This document shows, one piece after another, positions 27,629 through 37,914 of a DNA stretch of 64,000 nt (positions are counted from its first letter, which is position 1; each line of letters begins with the position of its first letter). Source of the stretch: Candidatus Dormiibacterota bacterium (GTDB lineage Bacteria; Chloroflexota; Dormibacteria; Aeolococcales; Aeolococcaceae); the NCBI GenBank assembly GCA_003153505.1, contig PLZA01000014.1:219529-283528 (forward strand). The letters run 5' to 3'. The translations under genes and the position numbers were made by a program. The notes beneath the pieces are model-generated. The model did not search any database. It had not been told where the DNA came from and was given only the letters and a program-made list of their open reading frames with translations.

Positions 27629-27658
27629 TTGTTGGGGGCGGGGGCCATGCGATATGAT
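27629..27658 (+). promoter_or_regulatory. Promoter of GT2 gene at 27709
   Basis: TTGTTG (27629-27634) and TATGAT (27653-27658) are separated by 18 nt, a standard housekeeping-sigma layout. It gives a leader of about 45 nt. Confidence 0.5.
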
Positions 27659-27708
27659 TCGTTCCCGAAAGAGGTCAAACGCGCCACCACAGTGTTGGTG
27701 CTTGCCCA

Positions 27709-28515
27709 ATGGGATGGATGCACTTGCCCGAGACGGCGGAGAAGAAACCCTCACGTGTGACGACCGGCCGGGGTGCGATTGAGGCGTTGAAAACCGTTGT
27801 CGTGATGCCCGCGTACAACGCGGCCAAGACTCTCGAGACGACGCTCGCGGACATCCCCCCCGGTGTCGTGGACACGATCATCCTCGTCGACGACGGCAGC
27901 CGCGATGGGACCGCCGCGCTCGCGGTGTCGCTCGACCTGGTCGTGATTTCGCATCCTCACAACGCGGGCTACGGTGCCAATCAGAAGACGTGCTACATCG
28001 AGGCGCTCCGCGACGGCGCGGATGTCATCGTCATGCTCCACCCCGACGGCCAGTACGACCCCGCCATCCTCGACGACATGGTCGAGGTGATCCGCAGTGG
28101 ACGGGCCGATGTCGTGCTCGGGTCACGTTTCTATACCCCCGGCGGTGCCCGCGCCGGCGGCATGCCGTGGTGGAAACGCCTCGCCAACCGCTTCTTGACC
28201 AATTATGAGAATCGCGTGCTGGGGCTTGGACTGACCGAGTACCACACCGGCTATCGCGCGTACAGCCGCAAGTTCCTCACCACCGTCCCATTCCTGCGCA
28301 ACTCGAATGATTTCGTCTTCGACACCCAGATCCTCACCCAGGCGGCGTCCTTCAAATTCAAGGTTGCGGAGGTTCCGGTGACGACCAAGTATTTCGACGA
28401 CGCATCATCGGTCAACTTCCGCGTCTCGCTGGTCTACGGGCTCAAGACGGTGTGGACCGTCAATCGCTACGTGCTCCACCGCCTCGGTCTGCGCTCGCGT
28501 CGCTACTCCCGCTGA
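27709..28515 (+). CDS. Polyprenyl-phosphate sugar transferase (DPM1-like GT2)
   Basis: This 268-residue GT-A enzyme has TVVVMPAYNAAKTLETTL, IILVDDGSRDGTAALA and VIVMLHPDGQYDP, the last providing the DxD-equivalent (HPDGQY) typical of dolichyl/polyprenyl-phosphate mannose or glucose synthases. It has LGSRFYTPGGARAGG and no C-terminal membrane anchor. It should load a sugar onto a polyprenyl-phosphate carrier for membrane GT-C enzymes such as the neighbouring gene product or the GT87. The ATG at 27709 lacks a clear ribosome-binding site; ATG 27718 is an alternative. The 3' end overlaps the convergent methyltransferase by 13 bp. Confidence 0.88.
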   Translation: MGWMHLPETAEKKPSRVTTGRGAIEALKTVVVMPAYNAAKTLETTLADIPPGVVDTIILVDDGSRDGTAALAVSLDLVVISHPHNAGYGANQKTCYIEALRDGADVIVMLHPDGQYDPAILDDMVEVIRSGRADVVLGSRFYTPGGARAGGMPWWKRLANRFLTNYENRVLGLGLTEYHTGYRAYSRKFLTTVPFLRNSNDFVFDTQILTQAASFKFKVAEVPVTTKYFDDASSVNFRVSLVYGLKTVWTVNRYVLHRLGLRSRRYSR

Positions 28516-29474
28516 TCGGGGAGCCGCACCGCATACACGGCGATCGTTGCACTTCGCCGGGCGGCAGCGGCGACAGGTGCGATCACGGCCGCGGCAATGC
28601 TCAGGGGCACGGCCAGGCCGACCGCAACGCCGGCCAGGAGGCGACCGTTCTGGTTGCGGCGCATGCGCGCTTCGGGTCGGCGCAAGACGTCGTACAGGAG
28701 GTTCGCCGGCAATCCGAGACGGTTCTCGGCCGTCTGGACGAAGCTGAACAGATCGTATTCGGGGACCAGGTGGGTCACCTTGACCGGTTGGAAGCCCGCC
28801 GCCTCGAGGATCGCGGTGAGCGTCGAGGGGGTGAAGTGCACCAGGTGCCTCGGCACGTCGAGATGGAACCACCCAGCTCGTCCGATCCTCGCCTCGGGCG
28901 ACCCGAAGTTGGGCACCGCGATGAGCAGAACCCCGCCGGGGCGGAGCAGGCGCGCGATCGCGCGCACGGTCGCTCCCGGCTCGTGGAGGTGCTCGGCGAC
29001 GTGCCAGAGGATCACTGCGTCGTACCTGGCGCCGGCCGCCAGGTCCTCCACATCCACGGCGCTCACGTCGAGGTGAAACACGTCCCGCGCCTGCTGGGCC
29101 GCAGACGGCGACCGCTCCGTCCCCCGCACCTTCCACCCCCGCGAGCGCATCTGGTTGATGAGCACCCCCGGCCCGCAGCCGATGTCCAGCGCGCTCCCGG
29201 TGCCCCCGAGGAGCCGCTCGAGTGTCCGGATCCGGCTGCGATGGACCATCGAGAGGATGCGGTCCATCCCCCCGCGGTACCGCCTGGTGGTGCTGTGGTA
29301 GCCCCGAGGGTAGTAACCGTCGAGCTCCGCGTCGGTCGGCGCCGGAGCCGTCCGCGCAAGGTCGCACCGGCGGCAGCGGACGATCGCGAACGTGTCCCCG
29401 GTGGCCGGGTCGTCGGCGTCGAAGAGCTTCTCCGCCTCGTCGACCGGATGCCCGCATGCGGTGACCGCGGTCAT
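28503..29474 (-). CDS. SAM methyltransferase with N-terminal cysteine pair and C-terminal hydrophobic segment
   Basis: This 323-residue protein starts with a small putative zinc ribbon (CGHP and CRRCDLA), followed by DGYYPRGYHSTTRRYRGG, the pattern of methyltransferases of the type that act on polysaccharide or glycolipid precursors. SAM motif I is SALDIGCGPGVLI; the catalytic-region helix reads WHVAEHLHEPG. The C-terminus has LLAGVAVGLAVPLSIAAAVIAP, a possible membrane anchor. The ATG at 29474 overlaps the EamA stop by 4 bp (ATGA). It is the last gene of a four-gene minus-strand operon beginning near 33.8 kb. The substrate is unknown. Confidence 0.82.
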   Translation of the reverse strand: MTAVTACGHPVDEAEKLFDADDPATGDTFAIVRCRRCDLARTAPAPTDAELDGYYPRGYHSTTRRYRGGMDRILSMVHRSRIRTLERLLGGTGSALDIGCGPGVLINQMRSRGWKVRGTERSPSAAQQARDVFHLDVSAVDVEDLAAGARYDAVILWHVAEHLHEPGATVRAIARLLRPGGVLLIAVPNFGSPEARIGRAGWFHLDVPRHLVHFTPSTLTAILEAAGFQPVKVTHLVPEYDLFSFVQTAENRLGLPANLLYDVLRRPEARMRRNQNGRLLAGVAVGLAVPLSIAAAVIAPVAAAARRSATIAVYAVRLPDQRE

Positions 29475-30387
29475 TGCGCGATCGCGAGATCGGCTGGACG
29501 TCCTGGTCGCGACCCCGGCTCGATCAGCGCGAGCGCGAGCCCGGCGAGGATCAGCACCCCGCCGAGCACCGTTGCGAGCGATGGGACGGACGCGAGGATG
29601 AGCAGCGCAAGCAGCGCGGTGAGCGGTGGCTCTCCGAGGAACGAGATCGAGACGAGCAGCACGGGCACATGACGAAGTGCCCAGTTGAACACGGTGTGCC
29701 CGCCGATGGTGCAGACGACTGCCAGGCCGAGGCACGCGAGCGCAACCCTGGGCGACGGGAAGTGCGCCACCCCTCCGGCCACGGCCGTCAATGCCGCGAT
29801 GATGCACACCACCGTGTAGACCATCGCCGAGTACCCGGCGACACCGAGATTTGCACGGACGGTCCGTCCGATGAGCAGGTACCCCGCGAGACACAGGCCC
29901 CCTGCCAGCGCGAGCAGGTCGCCGCCAAACGCGCTGCTGTCAACCCTGAGATCGCCGGCGCAGGTCACCAACGTGCCGATGACGGCAAGCCCGCCGCCGG
30001 CCAGCATCCGACGAGAAAGCCCTTCTCCCAGCAGGCGTTTCCCGAGGGGCGTGACGATCAGCGGGTGGAGCGACACGAGGAGGACGCTGGCCGCGATCGA
30101 GGTGTATTTGAGTGACGCGGTCCAGAGGAGAAAGTGACCCGCGAGGAAGACACCGCTCACCAGTACAAGGCCGATCTGGGTCAGACCTTGCGGCAGCGCG
30201 CCACGCGCCGCGTCGCGGACGACCCACGGCGCCAAGAGCACGGCGGCCATTCCCATGCGCAGCCAGACGATCGTCGCCGCATCGTCGCCGGCCGTTTTGA
30301 TGAGGATCGCTGAAAATGAAACCGCGACGGTGGCTGCGACCAGCGCCCACCCCGGCGAGGGAGTGCGCGAGCGCGCGACCGCTGCGC

Positions 30388-30391
<4 letters not shown>
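29471..30391 (-). CDS. EamA/DMT-family transporter
   Basis: This 306-residue inner-membrane protein has ten hydrophobic helices arranged as two five-helix repeats. Recognisable segments are VSFSAILIKTAGDDAATIVWLRM, SLKYTSIAASVLLVSLHPLIV and, in the second repeat, NWALRHVPVLLVSISFLGEPPLTALLALL, here quoted only as landmarks. Family members export amino acids or metabolites or import precursors. The ATG at 30391 overlaps the ABC-F stop by 4 bp. Substrate unknown. Confidence 0.85.
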
Positions 30392-32022
<1,631 letters not shown>

Positions 32023-32026
32023 GCGG

Positions 32027-33814
32027 CTATTGCCCCGTGGCACCCTCGCGGGCGACGATGCGCCGCACGATGGCGACCGACGACGCGTACGTCGAGTCCA
32101 TGCCGAAATAGGAGAGGCCGCGCGCGCCAAGCGTCCGAGCCTGCGTGTAGGGGGTGTCGGATGCGTAATGGATGACGCCGAAATCGATGGGCAGCTTGGA
32201 GAAGCTGACCGGCTCGCTGGTCGGATAGCGGACGGGCTGGGTCATCTCATACACGGCGTTGCAGTATGGACCAGCCTCCATCTCGACCACGGTGAACGCC
32301 TCGCGGTAGTAGAAGTCGAGGTAGCCGCGGTTCTGCAGGAACGTCCCCTTCACGCTGACTGCACGCTGGTTGTCGAGCCCGCTGCCGAAGCGCAGGTACG
32401 GGGCGATATCCGAGACGGAGAAGGCGTTGTCGAGCCAGTACGTCGAGCGGCTGTGCTCGTCGTGAATGACACTGCTGATCATCACGTCGCCAACGTCGGC
32501 GTTGAGCGTGGCCGCCTTGCCGAGGATGTACACCCCGCGAAGATCGACGGTCTCGGCGACCTCGCGAAGGATGTTGTAGGCGGCGAGCCCAAGCGGGTAA
32601 TCGATGTTGACGATCACCGCCCTGCTTGCGGCCAGCGCGACGGCGTCGATCGGCAGCACTCGCTCGTCACAGTTCGCGGGGGTGACCCGGTCGAGCGGGA
32701 TGACCTGCGCGGCGACGTCGAGTGCGGTCCGGCTGGTGACGCTCAAGGAGCCGGCCTCTCGTTCCTCCCGACGCAGCGCGGCGCGCTCAGAGTCGGGCAG
32801 GAGACGGAGGCGCTCCCGCGCGGCGTAATACAGGAAGTTGTTCCAGTGGCCTTCGGCGCTGCCGTCCCGGAAGCGGCGGAGCTCGTCGCGGAGCTCGCCC
32901 CCACCATCGCGGTCGACCGCTGCGGCGAGCTCGTCCGCGTGGCGCGGCGCCACGCCTGTGAGCAGGTTCGCAATCGCGTGCGAGTTGCTGCTGACGAAAT
33001 ACACCGGCCGGTCCAGGAGGGACTCGGAGCGCATCAGCCCGGTGACCTGCTGCCACCAACGCCGGGTCACTCGCGCGTAGCCGACCTGGGTGCCGCCGAG
33101 CATGCGCACGCGCAGCGCCATGCCGTGCTCGGCGATCTGGGCGAGCCGGGCACCGAAGGCGGAGCCCCAGATCTCGTACAGCTGGAGCCAGTCGTCCTCG
33201 CGGCCGCCGCACGCGGTGGCGACCTCCCCGGGGGTCGATTCCTCGACGCGTTCGATGCCCGCCCCCCGGAGCGCGACACGCAACTTGTTCAGCTCGATCT
33301 GGAGGGCGACCATCGTTGGGACGAGGTCATCGACATCCGAAGCGCTGGCGATGAGCACGGCGAGGGTGCCGTCGCCGTCGTCATACCAGCGCCGCCGCCG
33401 GCCGGGCGCGCTGACTTCGGTCCACTCGGCGAAGGGCTGGAACCCCCGCTGCGCGAAGACCTCGGCAGACTGCCCCATGACCACGAGGCGAGCCCGGAAC
33501 ATCGCGTCGGGCAGGCGCCTGATCGCATAGAGCAGGGCCCCGAGGTCGAGTTCGAGCGATCCGGCGAGCCCGTGCAGGCTCGATCCCATCGCCTTGTGGG
33601 AGTGTTCGAACACTCGCAGCTGGGTCTCGCCGCTGCTCCGCAGGATGGTCGTGTAGGTCCGGTGGTAGACCTCGACGGCGTCAACGAGCGCCGTCTCCTC
33701 AGCCGCCGGCTCGCCCCGAGACAGGCCTGAGAGGGGAGCCCGCGGGGCAGGCCCGCGTCCCAGCTCGTGCAGCACCATCGGGCTCATTGTCGCCGCTGGC
33801 CGTGCGGCGGGCAC
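32027..33814 (-). CDS. Uncharacterised protein with nucleoside-phosphorylase-like C-terminal half
   Basis: I do not recognise this ~595-residue protein as a named family. The N-terminal 370 residues are largely helical with YHRTYTTILRSSGETQLRVFEHSHKAMG and several WYDDGDG/WLQLYEIWGS landmarks. The C-terminal part has GVYILGKAATLNADVGDVMISS and later VEMEAGPYCNAVYE. These match in order the glycine-rich/GDV strand and the (V)-x-ME ribose-binding segment of purine nucleoside phosphorylase/MTA nucleosidase-type folds. Its divergent neighbour is adenosine kinase, which supports a purine-nucleoside role by inference. The start is a GTG at 33814; ATGs at 33787 and 33778 are possible. Confidence 0.7.
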   Translation of the reverse strand: MPAARPAATMSPMVLHELGRGPAPRAPLSGLSRGEPAAEETALVDAVEVYHRTYTTILRSSGETQLRVFEHSHKAMGSSLHGLAGSLELDLGALLYAIRRLPDAMFRARLVVMGQSAEVFAQRGFQPFAEWTEVSAPGRRRRWYDDGDGTLAVLIASASDVDDLVPTMVALQIELNKLRVALRGAGIERVEESTPGEVATACGGREDDWLQLYEIWGSAFGARLAQIAEHGMALRVRMLGGTQVGYARVTRRWWQQVTGLMRSESLLDRPVYFVSSNSHAIANLLTGVAPRHADELAAAVDRDGGGELRDELRRFRDGSAEGHWNNFLYYAARERLRLLPDSERAALRREEREAGSLSVTSRTALDVAAQVIPLDRVTPANCDERVLPIDAVALAASRAVIVNIDYPLGLAAYNILREVAETVDLRGVYILGKAATLNADVGDVMISSVIHDEHSRSTYWLDNAFSVSDIAPYLRFGSGLDNQRAVSVKGTFLQNRGYLDFYYREAFTVVEMEAGPYCNAVYEMTQPVRYPTSEPVSFSKLPIDFGVIHYASDTPYTQARTLGARGLSYFGMDSTYASSVAIVRRIVAREGATGQ

Positions 33815-33822
33815 ACCAGGCT

Positions 33823-33831
33823 GGATATCCT
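33823..33831. promoter_or_regulatory. Overlapping divergent -10 region
   Basis: The palindrome GGATATCC holds TATCCT on the plus strand, 9 nt before the adenosine kinase GTG. It also holds TATCCA on the minus strand, a weaker box ahead of the GTG at 33814. The two divergent genes could share and compete for this site. Confidence 0.4.
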
Positions 33832-33840
33832 GCCCCGGCT

Positions 33841-34800
33841 GTGGGACGTATCGCCGTTACCGGATCCGTCGCCTTCGACACGATCATGGAGTTCGGAGGC
33901 CGCTTCGGCGACTTCATCCTGCCCGAGAAGACCAACGAGCTCAACGTGGCGTTTCTCGTCGAGAAGCTTGAGCGGCGCCGTGGGGGCACGGCCGCGAACA
34001 TCGCCTTCTCGCTCGCGCTGCTCGGCGAACGGCCGCTGCTCTGCGCCGCAGTGGGCGGCGGGGACTTCGTCGACTACGCAGCGGCTCTCGAGGCGGACGG
34101 GGTGGACACGTCAGGCGTGCTCACGTGCGACGACATGAGCACCGCGACCGCGTTCATCACCACCGATCGCGACGGCAACCAGATCACCGCGTTCCACCCG
34201 GGCGCGATGGCGCGCGCCGCAGGCGTCGACCTCAGCGCCCACGCTGACCTTTCGGAGGTCGTGGTCGGCGCCGACGACGCCGGAGCGATGGCGCTGCATG
34301 TCGACCAGGCTCAGGCGCTCGGCGCCCGGCTGGTGTTCGTCCCGGCGCAACAGATCCCCGCAATGCCGGACACGGCGCTGCGCAGCGGTCTCGAGCAAGC
34401 GTGGCTCATCGGCGGCAACGACTACGAGTTCGAGATGATCCGAGATCGGACCGGTCTGTCCATCGAGGCGCTCGGTGCTTCACGCATGGTCGTGGTCACG
34501 CGCGGTTCCGCCGGGAGTGAGCTCCATTCCCCGGACGGCGTCGCGGTGATTCCCGCCGCACCGGTGAGCGAGGTCGTCGACCCGACCGGCGCGGGCGACG
34601 CGTACATCGCCGGAGTCATTGCGGGGCTCAGGTCCGGCGCGTCGCACGACGTTGCCGGACGGATCGGGTCGATCGCCGCGGCATATGTCGTCGAGCAGCA
34701 CGGGCCGCAGCGGCATCGTTTTGACGCGATCGGGTTTCGTGAGCGGTATGCGGCGTCCTTCGGCGCCGACCTGCAGGTGCGCGCCGAAGGCTGGGCGTAG
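33841..34800 (+). CDS. adoK: Adenosine kinase, PfkB family
   Basis: This 319-residue ribokinase-fold enzyme resembles mycobacterial AdoK. It starts [20 protein letters not shown], then has [23 protein letters not shown] with the N-terminal PfkB glycine pair, [25 protein letters not shown], and the anion-hole/catalytic-Asp motif [13 protein letters not shown]. It phosphorylates adenosine to AMP. AhcY upstream in the window generates adenosine. The GTG at 33841 is the start favoured by homology; an upstream ATG at 33787 lies inside the divergent gene. A strong hairpin occupies the last codons. Confidence 0.87.
   Translation: MGRIAVTGSVAFDTIMEFGGRFGDFILPEKTNELNVAFLVEKLERRRGGTAANIAFSLALLGERPLLCAAVGGGDFVDYAAALEADGVDTSGVLTCDDMSTATAFITTDRDGNQITAFHPGAMARAAGVDLSAHADLSEVVVGADDAGAMALHVDQAQALGARLVFVPAQQIPAMPDTALRSGLEQAWLIGGNDYEFEMIRDRTGLSIEALGASRMVVVTRGSAGSELHSPDGVAVIPAAPVSEVVDPTGAGDAYIAGVIAGLRSGASHDVAGRIGSIAAAYVVEQHGPQRHRFDAIGFRERYAASFGADLQVRAEGWA
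34757..34790 (+). terminator. Long hairpin in the 3' end of adoK
   Basis: CCTTCGGCGC (34757-34766) pairs perfectly with GCGCCGAAGG (34781-34790). The loop contains a second palindrome, ACCTGCAGGT. It lies just before the thiolase -10 box. It could end or pause adoK transcription, but has no U-tract. Confidence 0.4.
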
Positions 34801-34803
34801 AGT
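34798..34803 (+). promoter_or_regulatory. -10 box overlapping the adoK stop
   Basis: TAGAGT starts with the adoK stop codon TAG and ends 7 nt before the thiolase ATG, a leaderless-type start. Confidence 0.6.
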
Positions 34804-34810
34804 GGTCGGC

Positions 34811-35983
34811 ATGGAAGAAGCGGTCATCGTCAGCGCTGTACGGACACCGGTCGGCACCTTCGGCGGTGTGTTCACTGACGTGCCGGCGACCAGGCTCGGA
34901 TCTATTGCGGTCGAGGAGGCGCTCCGGCGCGCCGGTATCGACTCGGTCGACGAGGTGCTCATGGGCAACGTGCTCCAGGCGGGGCTCGGTCAGAACCCTG
35001 CGCGCCAGTCGGCGATCGGCGCCGGCCTCGCCGACCACATTCCCTCGACGACCATCAACAAGGTCTGCGGCAGCGGCATCAAGACCGTGGCACTGGCTGC
35101 CCAGGCGATCCGAGCCGGCGACGCGGAATGCGTCGTCGCGGGCGGCATGGAGAACATGACGCGCGCGCCGTATCTGATGGAGAACGGCCGCTACGGCTAC
35201 CGGCTCGGCCACGGTCAGCTCGTCGACGCGATGATTCGCGACGGCCTCTGGTGTGCGTTCGACGACTGCCATATGGGAACTACCGCCGAGAACGTTGCGC
35301 GTGAGTTCGAGGTGACGCGCGAGGACCAGGATGCCTTCGCGGCGGGTTCGCAGCAGAAGGCCGAAGCCGCCATCAAGTCCGGTCGCTTCAAGGATGAGAT
35401 CGTCGCGGTCCCCGTGCAGCGCAAGAAGGAGACGACCCTCGTCGACACCGACGAGCACCCACGGCCCGGAACAACCGCGGAAACCCTCGCGGCGCTGCGC
35501 GCGGCGTTCGCCAAGGACGGCACCGTCACCGCCGGAAACGCCAGCGGCATCAACGACGGCGCCGCGGCAGTCGTGGTCATGAGTGCCGCACGCGCGAAGG
35601 CCGAGAACCGCGTGCCTCTGGCCCGAATTCGCGGCTACTCGAGCGCCGGTGTCGCCCCCCGGATCATGGGCATGGGTCCAGTCCCCGCCGTGCGAGCAGC
35701 GCTGCAGAAAGCCGGCGTCGAGCTCCGCGACATCGATCTCTTCGAGCTCAACGAGGCATTTGCGGCGCAAGCCGTCGCAGTCGGTCGCGAGCTTGCAGTC
35801 CCCGAGGACCGCCTCAATGTCAACGGCGGCGCTATCGCCATCGGCCACCCCATTGGCGCGAGTGGCACGCGCATTCTGGTCACCCTGCTCTACGAGATGC
35901 AGAAACGCGACGCGCAACTCGGCGTGGCAGCTCTCTGCATCGGCGGCGGCCAGGGCATTGCGATGGTGCTCGAGCGCAGCTAG
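34811..35983 (+). CDS. Acetyl-CoA acetyltransferase (thiolase)
   Basis: This 390-residue thiolase condenses or cleaves (aceto)acyl-CoA. The nucleophile is Cys86 in NKVCGSGIK. The C-terminal [16 protein letters not shown] holds His346, and CIGGGQGIA holds the second cysteine, Cys376. NEAFAAQ carries the active-site asparagine. The length is that of biosynthetic (AtoB/PhaA-like) enzymes. The ATG at 34811 is set by TAGAGT 7 nt upstream, although the frame is open further back. With the MaoC pair, acyl-CoA dehydrogenase and EtfAB elsewhere in the window it could serve fatty-acid oxidation. Its 3' end meets the convergent methyltransferase pseudogene with a 4-bp overlap. Confidence 0.94.
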   Translation: MEEAVIVSAVRTPVGTFGGVFTDVPATRLGSIAVEEALRRAGIDSVDEVLMGNVLQAGLGQNPARQSAIGAGLADHIPSTTINKVCGSGIKTVALAAQAIRAGDAECVVAGGMENMTRAPYLMENGRYGYRLGHGQLVDAMIRDGLWCAFDDCHMGTTAENVAREFEVTREDQDAFAAGSQQKAEAAIKSGRFKDEIVAVPVQRKKETTLVDTDEHPRPGTTAETLAALRAAFAKDGTVTAGNASGINDGAAAVVVMSAARAKAENRVPLARIRGYSSAGVAPRIMGMGPVPAVRAALQKAGVELRDIDLFELNEAFAAQAVAVGRELAVPEDRLNVNGGAIAIGHPIGASGTRILVTLLYEMQKRDAQLGVAALCIGGGQGIAMVLERS

Positions 35984-36486
35984 AGCCCCGTTGGGCGGCG
36001 TTTGCGGGTGGAGCGCACGACGACGTCGTCCAACTGAACGGTCCTGCCGGCGCGGTTCGTGAGGGTGCGTACGGGCTCGTTGGCGGTGACGATGTCCCAC
36101 TGACCGACACCTCGTCGGGAGGCTTGCGTCCGTGGCCCTGCTGTTCCTGGCCGTGTCCGTGCCCCGGTGTTTCCGAGGTGTGCAGGTGCCCGACGATCAG
36201 CAGGGTGCCGCCCGGTCGGGTGCAGCACAAAACCCTTCGTCGCGCGCTCGGAGGCGCGGGAGAGGGCTTCGGTGGAGATGTCGGCTGCGGTGACCTGCCA
36301 GCCCTGATTGGCCAGCCAGATTGCTTCCGCTCCCTCGCCGCAACCCGCATCCAGCGCCGTGCCCGGCGCCAGGGTGCTGATCTCGCGTGCGAGATACGGG
36401 TTCGGGTCGACCTCCTGCCCGGTTCGGTGCTCGTTCGCCTGCTGCCAATGGGACTCCCAGTAGTCCTTGTCGAATCCCTGCGTCAC
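35980..36486 (-). pseudogene. Broken class I SAM methyltransferase
   Basis: The frame starts like a healthy methyltransferase: FDKDYWESHWQQANEHR, motif I GTALDAGCGEGAEAIWLA and VTAADISTEALSRASERA. After about residue 84 the frame becomes nonsense (TGRHPADRRAPAHLGN). A second minus-strand frame then carries GGTLLIVGHLHTSETPGHGHG, the expected late segment of the same family. Finally the first frame resumes with WDIVTANEPVRTLTNRAGRT, the family's C-terminus. About 60-90 residues between motif II and the late segment are missing. So an internal deletion plus two frame changes is the simplest reading. GTG at 36486 still has a GGAGG 6 nt upstream. Confidence 0.75.
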
Positions 36487-36520
36487 CGTGCCTCCGTGTG
36501 TCCTGTCGACCGGTCGCGGG

Positions 36521-37387
36521 TCAGGCCTGCGGAGTCACCCCCGAGAACAGGTCCGTCTCCGGCAGCACCGCAGGGTGGCGCGAGATGACCAGCTGGAAGA
36601 ACTCGTCGGCGAACTGTCGCATGACGTCGTCGGGCAGCGTGAGTTGCGGCCAGTCCTCGGAGATCTGGCTGCGATGAGCGCGCAGGGCGTCGCGTTTGCG
36701 GCCGATGACGCTGGCGCAGTCGATGGTCGTCGTCACGAACTCATCCGGGGTGAGGAACGCCATCTCGTCGGGATTCTGGTCGCCGAACGGTGGATCCATG
36801 CCGGCCTGTTTCGCCATCTCGACGATGCGCTTCATCTCCCGACGCGGGAACGCCGTGTAGTAGAGCTTCTCGACGCGCCACGGCTCGCCGGCATCCTTGA
36901 ACAGAGGTGACAGATGCGCTGCCTCCACCGCGAGGAGGGTTGCCCGGTGCGCCTGAATGTGGTCGGGATGGCCGTATCCGCCGTTTCCGTCATATGTGAC
37001 GACAACATGTGGGCGGAAGCGGCGGATCTGGGCGACGAGCCGGCCGGTGGCCTCGTTGAGTGGCGTCATCCAGAAGGCGTCCGGGAGCAGATTGGTCGGT
37101 GTGTCGACCATCCCCGAATCGCCATAGCGCAGGAACTCGACCTCGTCCACCTTGAGGATGCGGCACGCCTCGCGCAGCTCGGCCTCGCGGATCTCGGCGA
37201 GATGAGGACGCGTGGTCTCCTCGGGCATGTTGGGATCGACGATGGTCGCGAGCTTGCCGTCCGTACAGCAGACCACGCAGGTCTTGACGCCGCGATCTGC
37301 GTACACGGCGAGCGTGCCGCCCATGGTGATCGTCTCGTCGTCGCAGTGCGCGTGCACCGCCATCAGACGGAATCCTGTGTCTGCCAT
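36521..37387 (-). CDS. PIG-L family N-deacetylase (LmbE/MshB/Mca type)
   Basis: This 288-residue zinc hydrolase has the metal motif AVHAHCDDETITMGGT (HxDD) and the distal GHPDHIQAH. It resembles the mycothiol-conjugate amidase/MshB group by its CTDGKLATIVDP and NGGYGHPDH regions. Such enzymes remove acetyl or cysteinyl groups from GlcNAc-inositol-type compounds or other N-acetyl sugars. No other mycothiol gene is in the window, so the substrate is open. The ATG at 37387 shares one base with the stop of the cyclophilin gene (TGATG), implying coupling. A GTG one codon earlier is an alternative. Confidence 0.88.
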   Translation of the reverse strand: MADTGFRLMAVHAHCDDETITMGGTLAVYADRGVKTCVVCCTDGKLATIVDPNMPEETTRPHLAEIREAELREACRILKVDEVEFLRYGDSGMVDTPTNLLPDAFWMTPLNEATGRLVAQIRRFRPHVVVTYDGNGGYGHPDHIQAHRATLLAVEAAHLSPLFKDAGEPWRVEKLYYTAFPRREMKRIVEMAKQAGMDPPFGDQNPDEMAFLTPDEFVTTTIDCASVIGRKRDALRAHRSQISEDWPQLTLPDDVMRQFADEFFQLVISRHPAVLPETDLFSGVTPQA

Positions 37388-37863
37388 CACTCCTCGACGA
37401 TGGTCACCGACCGCATCACCTCGTCCTTGCGGATGGCGCCGACCACGTCCATGCCTTTGACCACCTGGCCGAAGAGGTTGTACGCCTTGGTCAGCTTGTG
37501 ACGGTCGTCCACCGTGCAGATGAAGAACTGCGAGCCGTTGGTGTTGGGGCCGGAGTTCGCCATTGCGACGGCTCCCGGCTGGTACTCGCCCTGGACGGGC
37601 TCATCCTCGAATTTATAGCCCGGGCCGCCACGGCCTGTCCCTTCGGGGCAGCCGCCCTGGATGACGAAATCGTCGACGACGCGATGGAATGTGAGGCCGT
37701 CATAAAAGCCGTCACGGGCGAGGAACACGAAGTTGTTGACCGACTTCGGCGCGCGCGCCGGGTCGAGGGCGATGACGATGTCACCTTTGTCGGTCGTGAT
37801 GGTCGCGCTGTAGCGCTTGGCAGGATCGATGACCTGCTCAGCGGCTGTGTACTTCTTGGGCAT
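37387..37863 (-). CDS. Cyclophilin-type peptidyl-prolyl isomerase
   Basis: This 158-residue cytoplasmic cyclophilin has all the core motifs: [19 protein letters not shown] with the catalytic-arginine segment, [25 protein letters not shown] and the C-terminal VVKGMDVV. It accelerates proline isomerisation in folding proteins. The ATG lies 6 nt after a TAGACT box, with no ribosome-binding site, so the transcript looks leaderless. The promoter is inside a perfect inverted repeat. The PIG-L gene is co-transcribed downstream. Confidence 0.95.
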   Translation of the reverse strand: MPKKYTAAEQVIDPAKRYSATITTDKGDIVIALDPARAPKSVNNFVFLARDGFYDGLTFHRVVDDFVIQGGCPEGTGRGGPGYKFEDEPVQGEYQPGAVAMANSGPNTNGSQFFICTVDDRHKLTKAYNLFGQVVKGMDVVGAIRKDEVMRSVTIVEE

Positions 37864-37869
37864 CGAGGC

Positions 37870-37896
37870 AGTCTACCCGGGGTGGCCGGGTAGACT
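37870..37896. promoter_or_regulatory. 11-bp perfect inverted repeat containing outward -10 boxes
   Basis: AGTCTACCCGG, 5 nt, CCGGGTAGACT. Each arm carries TAGACT reading outward. The minus-strand copy (37870-37875) ends 6 nt before the cyclophilin ATG. The plus-strand copy (37891-37896) points into the 3' end of the gene at 37915. It may be an operator, a terminator of the upstream gene, or a bidirectional promoter. Confidence 0.6.
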
Positions 37897-37914
37897 GCCG
37901 GACCGCCAGACGGA

